Shown: positions 35,904 through 46,530, counted from the stretch's first letter. The stretch is 64,000 bases of DNA from an uncultured Colwellia sp. (GCA_913061475.1 CAJXUN010000016.1:1-64000), one strand, 5' to 3'. Program-made: numbers and translations. The notes: generated by a model from the sequence alone, not told the origin.

Positions 35904-36168
35904 GGGGCTGTTGATCTTTGTTTATATTTTCAGCAATAGGTTATTTTTGATGTTAGCAAAGCAGAATGAACGGGGTTTGGTTGTTCCAAATAAGTGAAAT
36001 TCTAATGCCGCTAGCGTTAAAAATAGCCATTGCCCAAAGGGCTGAGGCTAAAATCACCTTACTTTGCGTTGAAAATAGTTAATTTAGATGACTAAACTAC
36101 ACCATTTTCGCCTTAATTAAGGTGATTTAATCTCTCAGCTGAATGATTAAACAAAGATCAACAGCCCC
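35904..36168. mobile_element. MITE-like element with 21-bp perfect terminal inverted repeats
   Basis: A 265-bp sequence bounded by GGGGCTGTTGATCTTTGTTT+A at 35904-35924 and its exact reverse complement at 36148-36168, flanked on both sides by TA (35902-35903 and 36169-36170), consistent with a TA target duplication. A nested 10-bp inverted repeat (AAATCACCTT at 36051-36060, AAGGTGATTT at 36119-36128) lies inside. No ORF encodes a transposase, so it must be mobilised in trans. It sits between the rhodanese gene and greA. Confidence 0.8.
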
Positions 36169-36250
36169 TAGTCTTTCCTAATTACTGGCTTTATTGATAT
36201 TAAACGCACTTACTTTAAGATGAGCTGCGTTTAGCAAATAAGACTGATAA

Positions 36251-36727
36251 TTAAATGTGCTCTACCGCAACAATTTCATACTCAACCACACCACCAGGAG
36301 TAGTAATTTCGATTTCACTGTCCACCTCTTTACCAATTAAACCACGAGCAATAGGTGAGTTTAACGAAATACGACCGGTTTTAAAGTCGGCTTCATCATC
36401 GCCAACAATTTTATAAGTCACTTCTACTTCGGTATCGATATTTAATAAGGTTACTGTAACACCAAAAATAACTTTACCCGTATTGGGTATTTTTGTGACG
36501 TCGATAACTTGTGCATTACATAAGCGACCTTCGATATCTTGAATACGCCCCTCACAAAAGCCTTGCTCTTCTTTAGCGGCATGGTATTCAGCATTTTCTT
36601 TTAAGTCACCATGCTCACGCGCATCAGCAATATCTTTAACAATACGAGGACGTTTTTCTGTTTTTAGAATTCTTAATTCTTCTTTTAATTGCTCAGCGCC
36701 AAGCAATGTCATTGGATATTTTGTCAT
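36251..36727 (-). CDS. greA: Transcription elongation factor GreA
   Basis: A 158-residue factor that rescues backtracked RNA polymerase by stimulating transcript cleavage. The N-terminal coiled coil (residues 10-75) has the acidic tip [20 protein letters not shown], and the C-terminal FKBP-like domain contains [28 protein letters not shown]. It is downstream of carAB (139 nt after carB is oriented the same way), matching the dapB-carA-carB-greA order known in gammaproteobacteria. Confidence 0.97.
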   Translation of the reverse strand: MTKYPMTLLGAEQLKEELRILKTEKRPRIVKDIADAREHGDLKENAEYHAAKEEQGFCEGRIQDIEGRLCNAQVIDVTKIPNTGKVIFGVTVTLLNIDTEVEVTYKIVGDDEADFKTGRISLNSPIARGLIGKEVDSEIEITTPGGVVEYEIVAVEHI

Positions 36728-36865
36728 TTTACTCTTCTTTTTCTAACAAGAAAGGCGGCTTATCTATGCAATTTTTCATAGATAACCACCTTTAGAAAAT
36801 AATTCGCTTACACAACGTTTATCGATAAGCGGTCAATATTAGGATAAAGACCGCTTTAATATAAA

Positions 36866-39800
36866 TTATTTACAACGTTTATGTAACTCTTGTATTGAGG
36901 TTACGATATTACGGTCATCTGCAGCATGTGATTGGCAAGCAGCAAATGCAGCGTTCAGAGTTGTAGTATATGCGACTTTGTAACGTAAAGCACCACCACG
37001 TAACACTTTAGAATCTTCAATCGCTTTGCGACCTTCAGTAGTGTTAATAATGTAGTTGTACTCACCATTCTTAATTCTATCAAGAATGTGTGGACGACCT
37101 TCATGTACTTTATTCACTAAGCGACATGGAATATTAGCTTCACCAAGCATAACCGCAGTACCGTGAGTAGCGTCTAGTTCATAACCCAAAGCAACCATTT
37201 GTTTAGCTAGTTCAACAACACGACCTTTATCACTATTACGTACAGAAATTAATGCGCGGCCATCTTTTGGTACTGATACGCCAGCACCTAAATTAGCTTT
37301 AGCGTAAGCTTCTTCAAAGGTGTCACCAACGCCCATCACTTCACCGGTTGAACGCATTTCTGGCCCAACTAACGGGTCACTACCGTGGAACTTGTTGAAT
37401 GGGATCACGACTTCTTTAACTGAAAAGTATGGTGGAATAACTTCTTTTGTTATTCCTTGTTCTTTCAATGACTTACCTGCCATTACGCGAGCACCTACTT
37501 TCGCTAAAGGTACCGCCGTTGCTTTCGATACAAACGGAATAGTACGTGCAGCACGAGGATTTACTTCAATTAAGTAAACCTTATCGTCTTTAACAGCCAT
37601 TTGTGTGTTCATTAAGCCAATAACACCTAATTCGAACGCTAAGTCAGTGACTTGCTTGCGCATAACGTCTTGTACTTCTTGGCTTAAACTGTAAGCAGGT
37701 AATGAACATGCTGAGTCACCTGAGTGCACACCCGCTTGTTCGATATGCTGCATAATGCCACCAACAACAACATCAGTGCCATCACATACCACATCAATAT
37801 CAACTTCAATGGCGTCATCTAGGAAATGGTCAAGTAATACTGGCGAATCATTTGAAACACTTACCGCTTCCGTCATATAACGGCGTAGGTCCTCTAGGTC
37901 GTAAACAATTTCCATCGCACGGCCACCCAATACATATGATGGACGAACCACTAATGGAAAACCAATAGCTTCAGCTTTTGCCATCGCTTCGTCAATTGAA
38001 GTGACGGTCGCATTTTCTGGTTGCAATAAACCTAAGCGGTCTACGGCTTGCTGAAAACGCTCTCTGTCTTCAGCGCGGTCAATCGCATCGGGTGAAGTAC
38101 CAATAATTGGCACACCAGCAGCTTCTAACGCACGGGCCAATTTAAGTGGCGTTTGACCACCATATTGCACGATAACGCCTTTAGGCTTTTCAATACGAAC
38201 AATTTCAAGTACATCTTCAAAAGTAATTGATTCGAAATATAAGCGGTCAGAGGTATCGTAATCAGTTGAAACAGTTTCAGGATTACAGTTAACCATAATG
38301 GTTTCATAACCATCTTCACGTAATGCTAGTGCCGCATGCACACAACAGTAATCAAATTCAATTCCTTGGCCGATACGGTTTGGACCGCCACCTAAGATCA
38401 TGATTGATTCTTTATCTGTCGGGTTAGCTTCACACTCTTCATCATAAGTAGAGTACATATAAGCGGTATCTGAACTAAATTCCGCCGCACAGGTATCAAC
38501 TCGTTTATATACTGGGAAAATATTGGCATTATGACGTTTTTTGCGAATTTCAGCTTCTGCGACACCAATAATGTCGGCTAAACGTGAATCAGCAAAACCT
38601 TTACGTTTTAGTTTACGTAAATAGCTCGGTGTTAATACTTTTAAACCACCTTCGGCAACTTTCGCTTCTTCTAAAACAATATCTTCAATTTGCACTAAGA
38701 ACCAACGGTCGATATTGGTTAGGCGGAAAATATCATCGACACTTAACCCTAAACGAAATGCATCAGCAATGTACCAAATGCGATCAGCACCAGCCTCTTG
38801 TAGTTCATGCATTATTTTGGTTTTAGCACCCGGTTGAGTGACATCAACCATAGGGTCAAAACCATTCACGCCCACTTCCAATCCACGTAATGCTTTTTGT
38901 AGTGATTCTTGTTGGTTACGACCAATTGACATCACCTCGCCTACTGATTTCATTTGCGTGGTTAATCTATCTTCCGCACCAGCAAACTTTTCAAAGTTAA
39001 AACGTGGGATTTTAGTGACTACGTAATCAATAGTTGGCTCAAATGATGCCGGTGTAGCACCACCGGTAATATCGTTAGTTAATTCATCAAGGGTATAACC
39101 TACAGCAAGTTTTGCGGCAATTTTAGCAATAGGGAAACCCGTTGCTTTTGACGCTAATGCTGAAGAACGAGATACCCTTGGGTTCATCTCAATGATCACC
39201 ATGCGACCTGTGTTAGGACAAATACCAAACTGTACGTTGGAACCACCGGTTTCAACACCGATTTCACGTAATACGGCAATCGATGCGTTACGCATGATTT
39301 GGTATTCTTTATCGGTTAGCGTTTGAGCGGGTGCTACGGTAATTGAATCACCAGTATGAATGCCCATAGGGTCGAAGTTTTCAATCGAACAAATAATGAT
39401 ACAGTTATCATTTTTGTCGCGAACCACTTCCATTTCATATTCTTTCCAACCGATTAATGATTCATCAATCAATAGCTCTGATGTCGGAGAAAGATCTAAA
39501 CCACGGGTACAAATTTCAGTAAATTCTTCACGGTTATAAGCAATACCGCCACCGCTACCCCCCATAGTAAACGATGGACGAATAATACAAGGGAAACCTA
39601 GATTTTTACTGGCCGCATGCGCTTCTTCAAGGGTATGTACTATTTCAGCACGTGGCGTGTCTAAACCAATCGCTTTCATGGCTTTGTCGAAACGACTACG
39701 GTCTTCAGCTTTATCTATCGCATCAGCTGTCGCACCAATCATCTCAACGTTGAATTCTTTCAATACGCCTTTAGCTTCTAGCTCAAGCGCACAGTTCAAT

Positions 39801-40084
39801 GCCGTTTGACCGCCCATTGTCGGTAATACGGCACAAGGACGCTCTTTTTCAATAATTTTACGCACAACTTCCCAATGAATCGGTTCGATATAAGTTGCAT
39901 CGGCCATTTCGGGATCTGTCATTATCGTTGCAGGGTTTGAGTTAACCAATACAACGCGGTAGCCTTCTTCGCGCAGTGCTTTACAAGCTTGTGCGCCAGA
40001 ATAATCAAACTCACATGCTTGGCCAATCACAATTGGACCTGCGCCTAAGATCAAGATAGTTTTTAAATCAGTACGTTTTGCCAT
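36866..40084 (-). CDS. carB: Carbamoyl-phosphate synthase large subunit
   Basis: A 1072-residue ammonia-dependent synthetase making carbamoyl phosphate for arginine and pyrimidines. It has two homologous ATP-grasp halves: the carboxyphosphate half starts [23 protein letters not shown] and has [12 protein letters not shown], and the carbamate half has [21 protein letters not shown] and [11 protein letters not shown]. The C-terminal allosteric MGS-like domain follows from about residue 935. Full length, starting 29 nt after carA. Confidence 0.98.
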   Translation of the reverse strand: MAKRTDLKTILILGAGPIVIGQACEFDYSGAQACKALREEGYRVVLVNSNPATIMTDPEMADATYIEPIHWEVVRKIIEKERPCAVLPTMGGQTALNCALELEAKGVLKEFNVEMIGATADAIDKAEDRSRFDKAMKAIGLDTPRAEIVHTLEEAHAASKNLGFPCIIRPSFTMGGSGGGIAYNREEFTEICTRGLDLSPTSELLIDESLIGWKEYEMEVVRDKNDNCIIICSIENFDPMGIHTGDSITVAPAQTLTDKEYQIMRNASIAVLREIGVETGGSNVQFGICPNTGRMVIIEMNPRVSRSSALASKATGFPIAKIAAKLAVGYTLDELTNDITGGATPASFEPTIDYVVTKIPRFNFEKFAGAEDRLTTQMKSVGEVMSIGRNQQESLQKALRGLEVGVNGFDPMVDVTQPGAKTKIMHELQEAGADRIWYIADAFRLGLSVDDIFRLTNIDRWFLVQIEDIVLEEAKVAEGGLKVLTPSYLRKLKRKGFADSRLADIIGVAEAEIRKKRHNANIFPVYKRVDTCAAEFSSDTAYMYSTYDEECEANPTDKESIMILGGGPNRIGQGIEFDYCCVHAALALREDGYETIMVNCNPETVSTDYDTSDRLYFESITFEDVLEIVRIEKPKGVIVQYGGQTPLKLARALEAAGVPIIGTSPDAIDRAEDRERFQQAVDRLGLLQPENATVTSIDEAMAKAEAIGFPLVVRPSYVLGGRAMEIVYDLEDLRRYMTEAVSVSNDSPVLLDHFLDDAIEVDIDVVCDGTDVVVGGIMQHIEQAGVHSGDSACSLPAYSLSQEVQDVMRKQVTDLAFELGVIGLMNTQMAVKDDKVYLIEVNPRAARTIPFVSKATAVPLAKVGARVMAGKSLKEQGITKEVIPPYFSVKEVVIPFNKFHGSDPLVGPEMRSTGEVMGVGDTFEEAYAKANLGAGVSVPKDGRALISVRNSDKGRVVELAKQMVALGYELDATHGTAVMLGEANIPCRLVNKVHEGRPHILDRIKNGEYNYIINTTEGRKAIEDSKVLRGGALRYKVAYTTTLNAAFAACQSHAADDRNIVTSIQELHKRCK

Positions 40085-40113
40085 TTTATAATCTCTCTTC
40101 TCTTGTCTAGGGG

Positions 40114-41271
40114 CTAAGCTTTTTTTGCAGCAACGATTAAGTCAATAAAGTGGTCGAACAAAGGCGCTGCATCTGCAGGACCTGGGCTCGCTTCAGGATG
40201 ACCTTGAAAGCTAAAGGCTGGCTTATCCGTACGATGAATACCTTGAATTGAGCCATCAAATAGTGAGGTATGCGTCACGGTTAAGTTTTCAGGTAAATTA
40301 TTTTCATCAACCGCAAAACCATGGTTTTGTGCGGTGATCATCACAACGTTACGTTCGAAGTCTTTCACTGGGTGGTTGCCACCATGATGACCAAACTTCA
40401 TTTTAACGGTTTTAGCACCACTGGCTAAACCAAGCAGTTGATGACCTAAACAGATACCAAAAACGGGAATATCTGTGGTTAAGAATTTTTTAATTGCGCT
40501 GATGGCATAGTCACACGGCTCAGGGTCGCCAGGGCCATTGGATAAGAAAATACCATCGGGGTTCATGGCTAATACTTCTTCAGCTGAGGTTTGTGCAGGT
40601 ACTACAGTAAGCTTACAACCACGGTCAACTAACATACGTAGAATATTACGTTTAGCACCGAAATCGTAGGCAACCACATGAAATGGTAGCTTTTCTGGTT
40701 TATCTGCAAAACAAGTATGGCCTTTTCCTAGCTGCCAGCTACCTTCAGTCCACTGGTAAGCTTCTTTGGTAGAAACAACTTTTGCTAAGTCCATGCCCTT
40801 AAGGCCCGGGAAACTTTGTGCTTGTGCTAGAGCCTTTGCTTCTTCTGCACTTTCGTCAGCTAAGTCACCCGCAATTATGCAACCATTTTGTGCACCTTTC
40901 TCACGTAATATACGGGTGAGTTTTCGGGTGTCAATATCAGCAATACCTAAAATATTTTTTGCTTTTAAGTAGTCGCTTAAACTTTGTTCACTACGAAAAT
41001 TACTCGCTAATAGCGGTAAGTCACGAATAACTAAACCTTTAGCCCAAATAGTGCTAGATTCTTCATCTTCACTATTGGTACCTGTGTTACCTATATGTGG
41101 ATACGTTAGGGTAACAATTTGCTCTGCATAAGAGGGATCAGTCAGAATTTCTTGGTAGCCGGTCATTGAAGTATTGAATACTACTTCACCAACAGCCGCT
41201 CCTTCTGCACCGATAGCGGTGCCCTTAAATACAGTGCCGTCTTCAAGCACTAACATGGCAGATTTAGTCAA
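40114..41271 (-). CDS. carA: Carbamoyl-phosphate synthase small subunit
   Basis: A 385-residue glutaminase subunit that supplies ammonia to CarB. The N-terminal domain is [21 protein letters not shown] and the class I glutamine amidotransferase domain has the nucleophilic Cys in [13 protein letters not shown] and the His in [11 protein letters not shown]. The start is TTG 41271, supported by a strong GGAGG centred 6 nt upstream (41277-41281). The next ATG is five codons in. Co-transcribed with carB. Confidence 0.97.
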   Translation of the reverse strand: MTKSAMLVLEDGTVFKGTAIGAEGAAVGEVVFNTSMTGYQEILTDPSYAEQIVTLTYPHIGNTGTNSEDEESSTIWAKGLVIRDLPLLASNFRSEQSLSDYLKAKNILGIADIDTRKLTRILREKGAQNGCIIAGDLADESAEEAKALAQAQSFPGLKGMDLAKVVSTKEAYQWTEGSWQLGKGHTCFADKPEKLPFHVVAYDFGAKRNILRMLVDRGCKLTVVPAQTSAEEVLAMNPDGIFLSNGPGDPEPCDYAISAIKKFLTTDIPVFGICLGHQLLGLASGAKTVKMKFGHHGGNHPVKDFERNVVMITAQNHGFAVDENNLPENLTVTHTSLFDGSIQGIHRTDKPAFSFQGHPEASPGPADAAPLFDHFIDLIVAAKKA

Positions 41272-41613
41272 TTTAACCTCCGTTAAGAAGAAAGAATATT
41301 AATGGTAAACAACTAAAAACTTACCATTAACTGTAAAAGCGATACGTACAAAAAATGCCAAAAACCTAAGCCAGTTCATCATGAACTGTAAATTTTTGAC
41401 AAAATCCACTTATTTTACGCTTGAAAGCTTCTTTCGTCTAGTAATAATTGTGAAAAACCTCTGTTTTTGACGACATTGCTGCAAAGACGCCAAAAACAAT
41501 ACTTATCTATATAAAAAGCCCTAAAATACTAACCAATTAGTCAGGTTTTAATTCACTTAAGTGGCTTAGTTATAGCAAATCTAATACCTTTATTACGCTT
41601 TAATGAATTGCTC
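41272..41613 (-). promoter_or_regulatory. 342-bp carAB leader region
   Basis: Long untranslated region between dapB and carA. A 9-bp stem, TAATGGTAA at 41300-41308 and TTACCATTA at 41321-41329, ends 19 nt from the carA ribosome site, and CAGTTCAT-C-ATGAACTG near 41381 is a near-perfect palindrome. Neither matches an ArgR or PurR box well enough to name. A leader of this length before carAB suggests regulation by pyrimidine or arginine supply. Confidence 0.5.
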
Positions 41614-42420
41614 TTAATCTTTCAAGCCCAAAACATCTTGCATGTCGTAATAACCCGCTGGAGCTTCACTTAACCAAAATGCTGCTCGCATTGCTCCTAA
41701 TGCAAAAGTCATACGAGAACTAGCTTTATGCGTTAATTCTAGTCGTTCACCAATATCGGCAAAATATGCCGTATGTTCGCCAACAATATCGCCAGCGCGC
41801 ACAGTGGCGAAGCCGATAGTGCTAGGATCTCTTTCATCAGTGATCCCCTCTCGACCGTAAACTGCGACTTTATTTAAGTCTCGACCCAAGGTATCTGCAA
41901 TCACTTGGCCCATTTTCACGGCAGTGCCAGAAGGCGCATCTTTTTTAAATCTGTGATGGGCTTCAAAAATTTCTATATCAGTATAGTCGCCAATTGCTTT
42001 GGCAGTGATTTCAAGCAACTTAAACAGTAAATTTACGCCGACACTGGTATTGGGTGCTAAAACTAAGGGGATATGTTCGCCAGCAGCTTTGATGGTTTCT
42101 ACTTGCTGGTCTGAAAAACCGGTTGTACCGATAACTAAAGCTTTATTATGCTGTTTACACCATTGTATGTGTTCAAGCGTTGCTGCTATCGAAGTGAAGT
42201 CGATAAGTACATCGGCGGCTAAAAGCGTTTGATAGTCAGTCGTTGTTTTATGACCAATTGCGCCAATACCTGCTATTTCCCCCAAATCAAAATTTTCAAA
42301 TGACGAGCCTTTGCGAACACTGCCACCAATGAGCTCTATCGATTTGTGCTCAATAGCCGCTTGTATTAAATTACGGCCCATACGTCCGCTACAGCCTAAA
42401 ATAGCTACTTTCACTTTCAT
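41614..42420 (-). CDS. dapB: 4-hydroxy-tetrahydrodipicolinate reductase
   Basis: A 268-residue NAD(P)H-dependent enzyme of lysine and diaminopimelate synthesis. It shows the Rossmann motif [17 protein letters not shown], the [11 protein letters not shown] segment, the catalytic [18 protein letters not shown] signature, and a C-terminal tetramerisation region ending MQDVLGL. Standard length. Upstream of carAB as in other gammaproteobacteria. Confidence 0.97.
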   Translation of the reverse strand: MKVKVAILGCSGRMGRNLIQAAIEHKSIELIGGSVRKGSSFENFDLGEIAGIGAIGHKTTTDYQTLLAADVLIDFTSIAATLEHIQWCKQHNKALVIGTTGFSDQQVETIKAAGEHIPLVLAPNTSVGVNLLFKLLEITAKAIGDYTDIEIFEAHHRFKKDAPSGTAVKMGQVIADTLGRDLNKVAVYGREGITDERDPSTIGFATVRAGDIVGEHTAYFADIGERLELTHKASSRMTFALGAMRAAFWLSEAPAGYYDMQDVLGLKD

Positions 42421-42461
42421 AGTAACGTCTTCCTACTTACTAGTGTTAATAAGGGGTTATA

Positions 42462-42884
42462 CTAAATATCAAAAGGAGTATTCAACTCAACCGATTGATT
42501 TAGCTCTTGTGAAACAACATTAAAAATTTGCCATTGCCCTGCATTGAAGGCGAGATGGTAAAATGCCGAAAAGTCAGTAAAAACCTCGTCGTTGGGACCA
42601 ATAAACTGCCAATCAACACAGGCTAATATCAGATTGTCGCTCAACTCACTAAAACTGGCCTTTAAGGCAATAAAGCGCGTTATTTTTGCCTGACTAAGCA
42701 CAGTGAATATATCTAAAAACTCTCGTTCAAATGCACTATCGTCTTCAATAAGGAGTACTTTATCTGGTGTATGCAAAGTACATGGTAGTTGATAGCATTG
42801 CTGCGTAGCTGCTATATTTTGCTGATCAAACGCTTTGAGGTAACGTTGAAATAATTGTTCGAGTTCTGGCTGTATAGAATTCAT
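42462..42884 (-). CDS. NTF2/SnoaL-like fold protein, function unknown
   Basis: A 140-residue cytoplasmic protein. The initial helix (PELEQLFQRYLKAFDQQNI), the CYQLPCTLHTPDK strand, the middle helix and the final DEVFTDFSAFYHLAFNAGQWQIFNVVS strands have the shape of a cone-like NTF2/SnoaL domain. I recognise no enzyme-specific residues. It starts upstream of dapB in the same orientation with a 41-nt gap, so it may be co-transcribed. Confidence 0.7.
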   Translation of the reverse strand: MNSIQPELEQLFQRYLKAFDQQNIAATQQCYQLPCTLHTPDKVLLIEDDSAFEREFLDIFTVLSQAKITRFIALKASFSELSDNLILACVDWQFIGPNDEVFTDFSAFYHLAFNAGQWQIFNVVSQELNQSVELNTPFDI

Positions 42885-42930
42885 ATGATCTAACTTTGCT
42901 AGTATTCAGTAAGTATTTAGAAAATCTTTT

Positions 42931-43032
42931 ACATCGTCATGCTTTCACTTCCCTGTAATCACGACACCCTTTACATCCTGTACATCGTCATTCTTTCACA
43001 TCCCTGTGAACATGACATACCGTACATCCTGT
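42931..43032. repeat. Two tandem 51-bp intergenic repeats
   Basis: Unit 1 (42931-42981) and unit 2 (42982-43032) both begin ACATCGTCAT and end TACATCCTGT, with CTTTCAC and TCCCTGT in between, and differ at a minority of positions. A further ACAT begins a third copy. They lie between the NTF2-like gene and the fklB terminator, without an ORF. Confidence 0.85.
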
Positions 43033-43036
43033 ACAT

Positions 43037-43064
43037 AAAAAAGCCCTCAATTGAGGGCTTTTTT
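43037..43064. terminator. Bidirectional terminator downstream of fklB
   Basis: A perfect 28-bp palindrome made of AAAAAAGCCCTCAA and its complement, GC-rich in the stem and flanked by A and T runs, 12 bp from the fklB stop. Confidence 0.9.
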
Positions 43065-43076
43065 ATAACAATTAAA

Positions 43077-43700
43077 TTAACTAACAATGCTTAGTAATTC
43101 AACTTCAAATACTAAGGTTGCGTACGGAGGAATCGCACCTTGTGAGCCGCGTTCACCGTAAGCTAAGTTGTACGGCACATATAAACGCCATTTTGAACCT
43201 TCAGTCATTAATTGTAATGCTTCAGTCCAGCCAGCGATAACACCGCCAACAGGAAATTCAGCCGGTTGACCACGGTCAACAGAACTATCGAAGATATCAC
43301 CGTTGATGAAAGTACCGTGGTAATGTGTGCGCACAGTGCTAGCCGCTGTTGGCTTTTCGCCTTCACCTGTTGCTAATATTTCGTATTGTAAACCAGATTC
43401 AGTAACAGTTACTTCATCACGTTTAGCATTTTCTACTAAGAAAGCCTCGCCTTCAGCTGATTTTTCTTTCGCTTCTGCTTGCTCTAGTTCCTGCATCTTT
43501 TGCGATACAATACCAAATGCTTCATTTAAGTCTTCATCAGATACTTGGCTAGCTGAGTTAGCAATTGCGTCAGCTAAGCCCGCTTGTACAGCTGATACAT
43601 CAAAATCTTTAAAAGGGTTATTACGTAGTTGATCACCTAATTGACGACCTACACCGTAACTTACGCGTTGTTCGATTGTTTCGATTTTATTCTCAGACAT
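43077..43700 (-). CDS. fklB: FKBP-type peptidyl-prolyl isomerase FklB
   Basis: A 207-residue dimeric FKBP22-like isomerase. The N-terminal helical dimerisation domain (SYGVGRQLGDQLRNNPFKDFD, then a long helix to about 90) leads into the FKBP domain with VRTHYHGTFINGDIFDSSVDRG, EFPVGGVIAGWTEALQLM and YGERGSQGAIPPYATLVFEVEL, which keep the active-site Tyr, Phe, Asp, Val, Ile and Trp. No signal peptide, so cytoplasmic FklB rather than periplasmic FkpA. Confidence 0.93.
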   Translation of the reverse strand: MSENKIETIEQRVSYGVGRQLGDQLRNNPFKDFDVSAVQAGLADAIANSASQVSDEDLNEAFGIVSQKMQELEQAEAKEKSAEGEAFLVENAKRDEVTVTESGLQYEILATGEGEKPTAASTVRTHYHGTFINGDIFDSSVDRGQPAEFPVGGVIAGWTEALQLMTEGSKWRLYVPYNLAYGERGSQGAIPPYATLVFEVELLSIVS

Positions 43701-43817
43701 ATTTAATATTCACATTAATTGATACGATAAAAATTCGCGAAATAATAGCATAAAGTTCACCTTGTCTAAAGTGCTAGCAAAGCAAATTTTGTTATTTATT
43801 ATAAGCTTTTTATTTTT

Positions 43818-44801
43818 TTACTGTGGTAACGCTTCAGTTATTTTTTGATAACATTGCGTTAACACTGGCGTCGATACGTTTAATTCTTCTGCCAAGGCCA
43901 TCGGATAGGCGACTAACACATCAAACTCTGAATTTCCTCTCAACGCTAAGTCACGTTGCATCGACGTTTCACTACTATCAGGCAGGCGGGATAAAAAACT
44001 TAATGTTTCTCTCACATGTTTATCACTAATGCTTACACCCACTTTTCGGGCAATATCAGCGTATTCATTAACAATACGTTCTAATAAAAAGGCAATATGA
44101 CTTTGTGAACGGATCTCGCCTAAGGTCAGTTTTCTAGATGCTGCTAATGCTCCCCATGCAGCAACAAGCATAAACTTGCGCCATAAAGCGAGATTAATGT
44201 CACTGGTTACGCCAACACTGATACCGGCAAGTTTCAAGCATTTAGCTATCTCGCTAAGTCGCTCTGTCGCCAACGCTTTTGCTGCAAGAGTTTGTTCATC
44301 AGCGGCACACTTCAGACTTTTATCGGCAAAAGCCCCTAAAGTGATATGAGGCTTAGCGCCAGTATGATTGATAACACCGTTATCTAACTTTTCAGCAATG
44401 ATCTTGGCTAAACCGCCGATAATATTTTCTCCAGCAACACCTTGATCTTGCATAACTTCAAAGGCATTAACACCGTTTAACAAAGATATAACACGCGTAT
44501 TCTTTAGTATCAGTGGCTTTATTTGTGCGATTGCACAGGTTAACTGATAAGATTTTACACAAAGAAAAATGACATCTGCCGGCGTTGCTAAGCTGTCACT
44601 GTTTAAACTGGTGGCATCAAGGACATTAACACTATCTAGCTGCACATCGCCTTCAATACTATTGATCGTTAGGCCTGATGCTTCCATACGTTTAAACTGC
44701 TGTCCTCGTGCGATAAAAGTTACATTTTCGCCGTGCTGCGCTAATCGACCACCAAAATAACCACCAACGGCACCACAACCCACGATAACAAAATGCATCA
44801 C
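43818..44801 (-). CDS. panE: 2-dehydropantoate 2-reductase
   Basis: A 327-residue NADPH-dependent ketopantoate reductase-family enzyme for pantothenate synthesis. It has the Rossmann GxGxxG in MHFVIVGCGAVGGYFGGRLA, an ICVKSYQ-like FLCVKSYQLTCAI, LLNGVNAFEVM and the C-terminal catalytic region SDINLALWRKFMLVAAWGAL containing the Lys and the YADIARKVGV stretch. Several paralogues of this family act on other 2-oxoacids, so the pan assignment is probable, not certain. Confidence 0.85.
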   Translation of the reverse strand: MMHFVIVGCGAVGGYFGGRLAQHGENVTFIARGQQFKRMEASGLTINSIEGDVQLDSVNVLDATSLNSDSLATPADVIFLCVKSYQLTCAIAQIKPLILKNTRVISLLNGVNAFEVMQDQGVAGENIIGGLAKIIAEKLDNGVINHTGAKPHITLGAFADKSLKCAADEQTLAAKALATERLSEIAKCLKLAGISVGVTSDINLALWRKFMLVAAWGALAASRKLTLGEIRSQSHIAFLLERIVNEYADIARKVGVSISDKHVRETLSFLSRLPDSSETSMQRDLALRGNSEFDVLVAYPMALAEELNVSTPVLTQCYQKITEALPQ

Positions 44802-44985
44802 TCTTCCTATAAATACAGTAAATTTTGCTCAGTTTATCATGCAAAAAGTAAATAATCAGACACCGAATGTTAAAAACTGGCGTCAATGATATGCTTCCTG
44901 CACTGCTGTACAGTAATGGAACTTGCCAGCTTGCAAAGCACCGCGGCACAATTTGTTGTGTATTTACTGGTACTAATACTCAAGT

Positions 44986-45009
44986 AAACTTCTAGACGTC
45001 TAGATTGAC
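44986..45009 (+). promoter_or_regulatory. Predicted MetJ operator (met boxes)
   Basis: AGACGTCT at 44994-45001 is a perfect met box, embedded in the 14-bp palindrome TCTAGACGTCTAGA (44991-45004). The adjacent 8-mer AAACTTCT (44986-44993) matches 6 of 8 positions. The following 8-mer keeps only AGA. MetJ binds two or more adjacent 8-bp boxes, so this is a plausible minimal operator, touching the -35 of the next promoter. Confidence 0.7.
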
Positions 45010-45032
45010 AATTAAAATTAACATCATATAAT
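45005..45032 (+). promoter_or_regulatory. Consensus sigma-70 promoter of the NhaC-family gene
   Basis: TTGACA (45005-45010) and TATAAT (45027-45032) are both perfect, with a 16-bp spacer. Transcription should start near 45039, giving a leader of about 73 nt before ATG 45112. The predicted met boxes overlap the left side of the -35. Confidence 0.85.
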
Positions 45033-45111
45033 GCACGACATCATAGACATTCCACAGAAAGTCGTTATGGTTTAATTTCAATAAAATAATAATGATAAAA
45101 AGATCCTATAC

Positions 45112-46461
45112 ATGAGCCTTAATACTTCTCAAACGCCTGTTTCAAAATCTGTTCCCAAAAGCCAACCAATGGCAAGTTTAATCAGCCTATTACCTTTCGG
45201 CGTTTTTCTCGCACTTTTTCTCGGTACTGGTATCGTTTTATCGTTGCAGGGCGTTGACTTTGCGTTTTACCAATTACCGGCCAGTATTGCCATTATTCCA
45301 GCTATTCTATTGGCGATTTACATGGGGCGAGATACCGTCAATGAAAAAATCAGCCAATTTATTCAAGGCGCTGGTCATCAGAACATTATTACTATGTGTA
45401 TTATCTACCTGTTGGCAGGTGCCTTTGCGGCAGTCGCCAAAGCCACCGGCAGTGTTGATGCCAGTGTTCAGTTAGGGTTATCAATATTTCCAGACTATCT
45501 GTTATTACCCGGCCTGTTTTTAGTTGCTGCTTTTCTTGCTACTGCCATGGGTACGTCAATGGGGACCATTGCCGCCATTGCGCCTATTGCTTTAGGTTTT
45601 GTTGAGTCGTCGGATATTGACGCTAGCGTTATTGCCGGCTGTATTATCTCTGGCGCCATCTTTGGCGATAACTTGTCAATAATTTCTGATACCACTATAG
45701 CGTCTACTCGTAGCCAAGGCGCTCATATGAAAGATAAATTTCGAGTGAATTTTAAATTTGCGGTGCCTGCAGCAATAATCTGCTTAGCAATATTAGCAGC
45801 CCATGGTGTGACACTTAATCACGAAGTGAACCAAGAACTCGATGTTATTGGCTTTTTACCCTATATCGTTATTTTGGCGTTAGCACTGTCGGGCATAAAT
45901 GTGTTTATGGTGTTGATTATCGGCATTGTGCTAGCTGCCGCTATAGGCATGATAAATAATGACTACCAATTAGTGAATTGGGTGAGTGATATCAATAAAG
46001 GCTTTGCTAGTATGCAAGATATCTTTATTTTATCGTTATTCATTGGTGGCCTAAGCGAGTTAATTAAACGCCAAGGTGGCTTAGCAGCGCTTACGGCAAG
46101 TATAGAACGCTTGACCCGTAAAGTGAGTCCAAACAACCAAAAACGCGCCGCAGGTCTTGGTATTGCTTCATTAGCTTTTTGTTGTAACTTTTTTACTGCC
46201 AACAATACGGTATCTATTATCGTTACCGGCGAAACAGCCAAGGGTTTAGCACAAGATGGTGAATTATCGCCTGCGCATTCAGCTAGCTTGTTAGATATTT
46301 TTGCCTGCATAAATCAAGGTTTATTGCCCTATGGCGCTCAAGCACTTTTATTAGGCGCCACATTAAAAATATCACCGATAGAAGTTATCACTAACGCTTA
46401 TTATCCGATGATTTTATTTGTTGTTGCTAGTTTCGCGTTTTGGCGACTGACTAAAAAATAA
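45112..46461 (+). CDS. NhaC-superfamily transporter, probable methionine transporter (MetT type)
   Basis: A 449-residue inner-membrane protein with about 11-12 hydrophobic segments, beginning after a short polar N-terminus (residues 1-22). Family-typical features are AMGTSMGTIAAIAPIALG, the FGDNLSIISDTTIASTRSQG loop and ANNTVSIIVTGETAKGLA near the end. Sequence alone says Na+/H+ antiporter NhaC family. However, comparative genomics has linked members of this superfamily to methionine uptake (MetT) when they sit under methionine regulators, and here a perfect met box abuts a consensus promoter. Methionine uptake is therefore inferred. Ion antiport remains the alternative. Confidence 0.85.
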   Translation: MSLNTSQTPVSKSVPKSQPMASLISLLPFGVFLALFLGTGIVLSLQGVDFAFYQLPASIAIIPAILLAIYMGRDTVNEKISQFIQGAGHQNIITMCIIYLLAGAFAAVAKATGSVDASVQLGLSIFPDYLLLPGLFLVAAFLATAMGTSMGTIAAIAPIALGFVESSDIDASVIAGCIISGAIFGDNLSIISDTTIASTRSQGAHMKDKFRVNFKFAVPAAIICLAILAAHGVTLNHEVNQELDVIGFLPYIVILALALSGINVFMVLIIGIVLAAAIGMINNDYQLVNWVSDINKGFASMQDIFILSLFIGGLSELIKRQGGLAALTASIERLTRKVSPNNQKRAAGLGIASLAFCCNFFTANNTVSIIVTGETAKGLAQDGELSPAHSASLLDIFACINQGLLPYGAQALLLGATLKISPIEVITNAYYPMILFVVASFAFWRLTKK

Positions 46462-46530
46462 TTGCTTTATTGATCAAGCTAAATAGTCTCACCTCACATG
46501 ACGAGTGTTTTAAAAGACAAAGTCATATAA

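Noticed and set aside
36051-36128. Inner inverted repeat of the MITE as an independent terminator
   Set aside because: It lacks a T tract and is better explained as internal structure of the element.
44898-44913. CTG-N10-CAG resembling a LexA box upstream of panE
   Set aside because: The right half is good but the left half departs from CTGT, and neither neighbour is an SOS gene.
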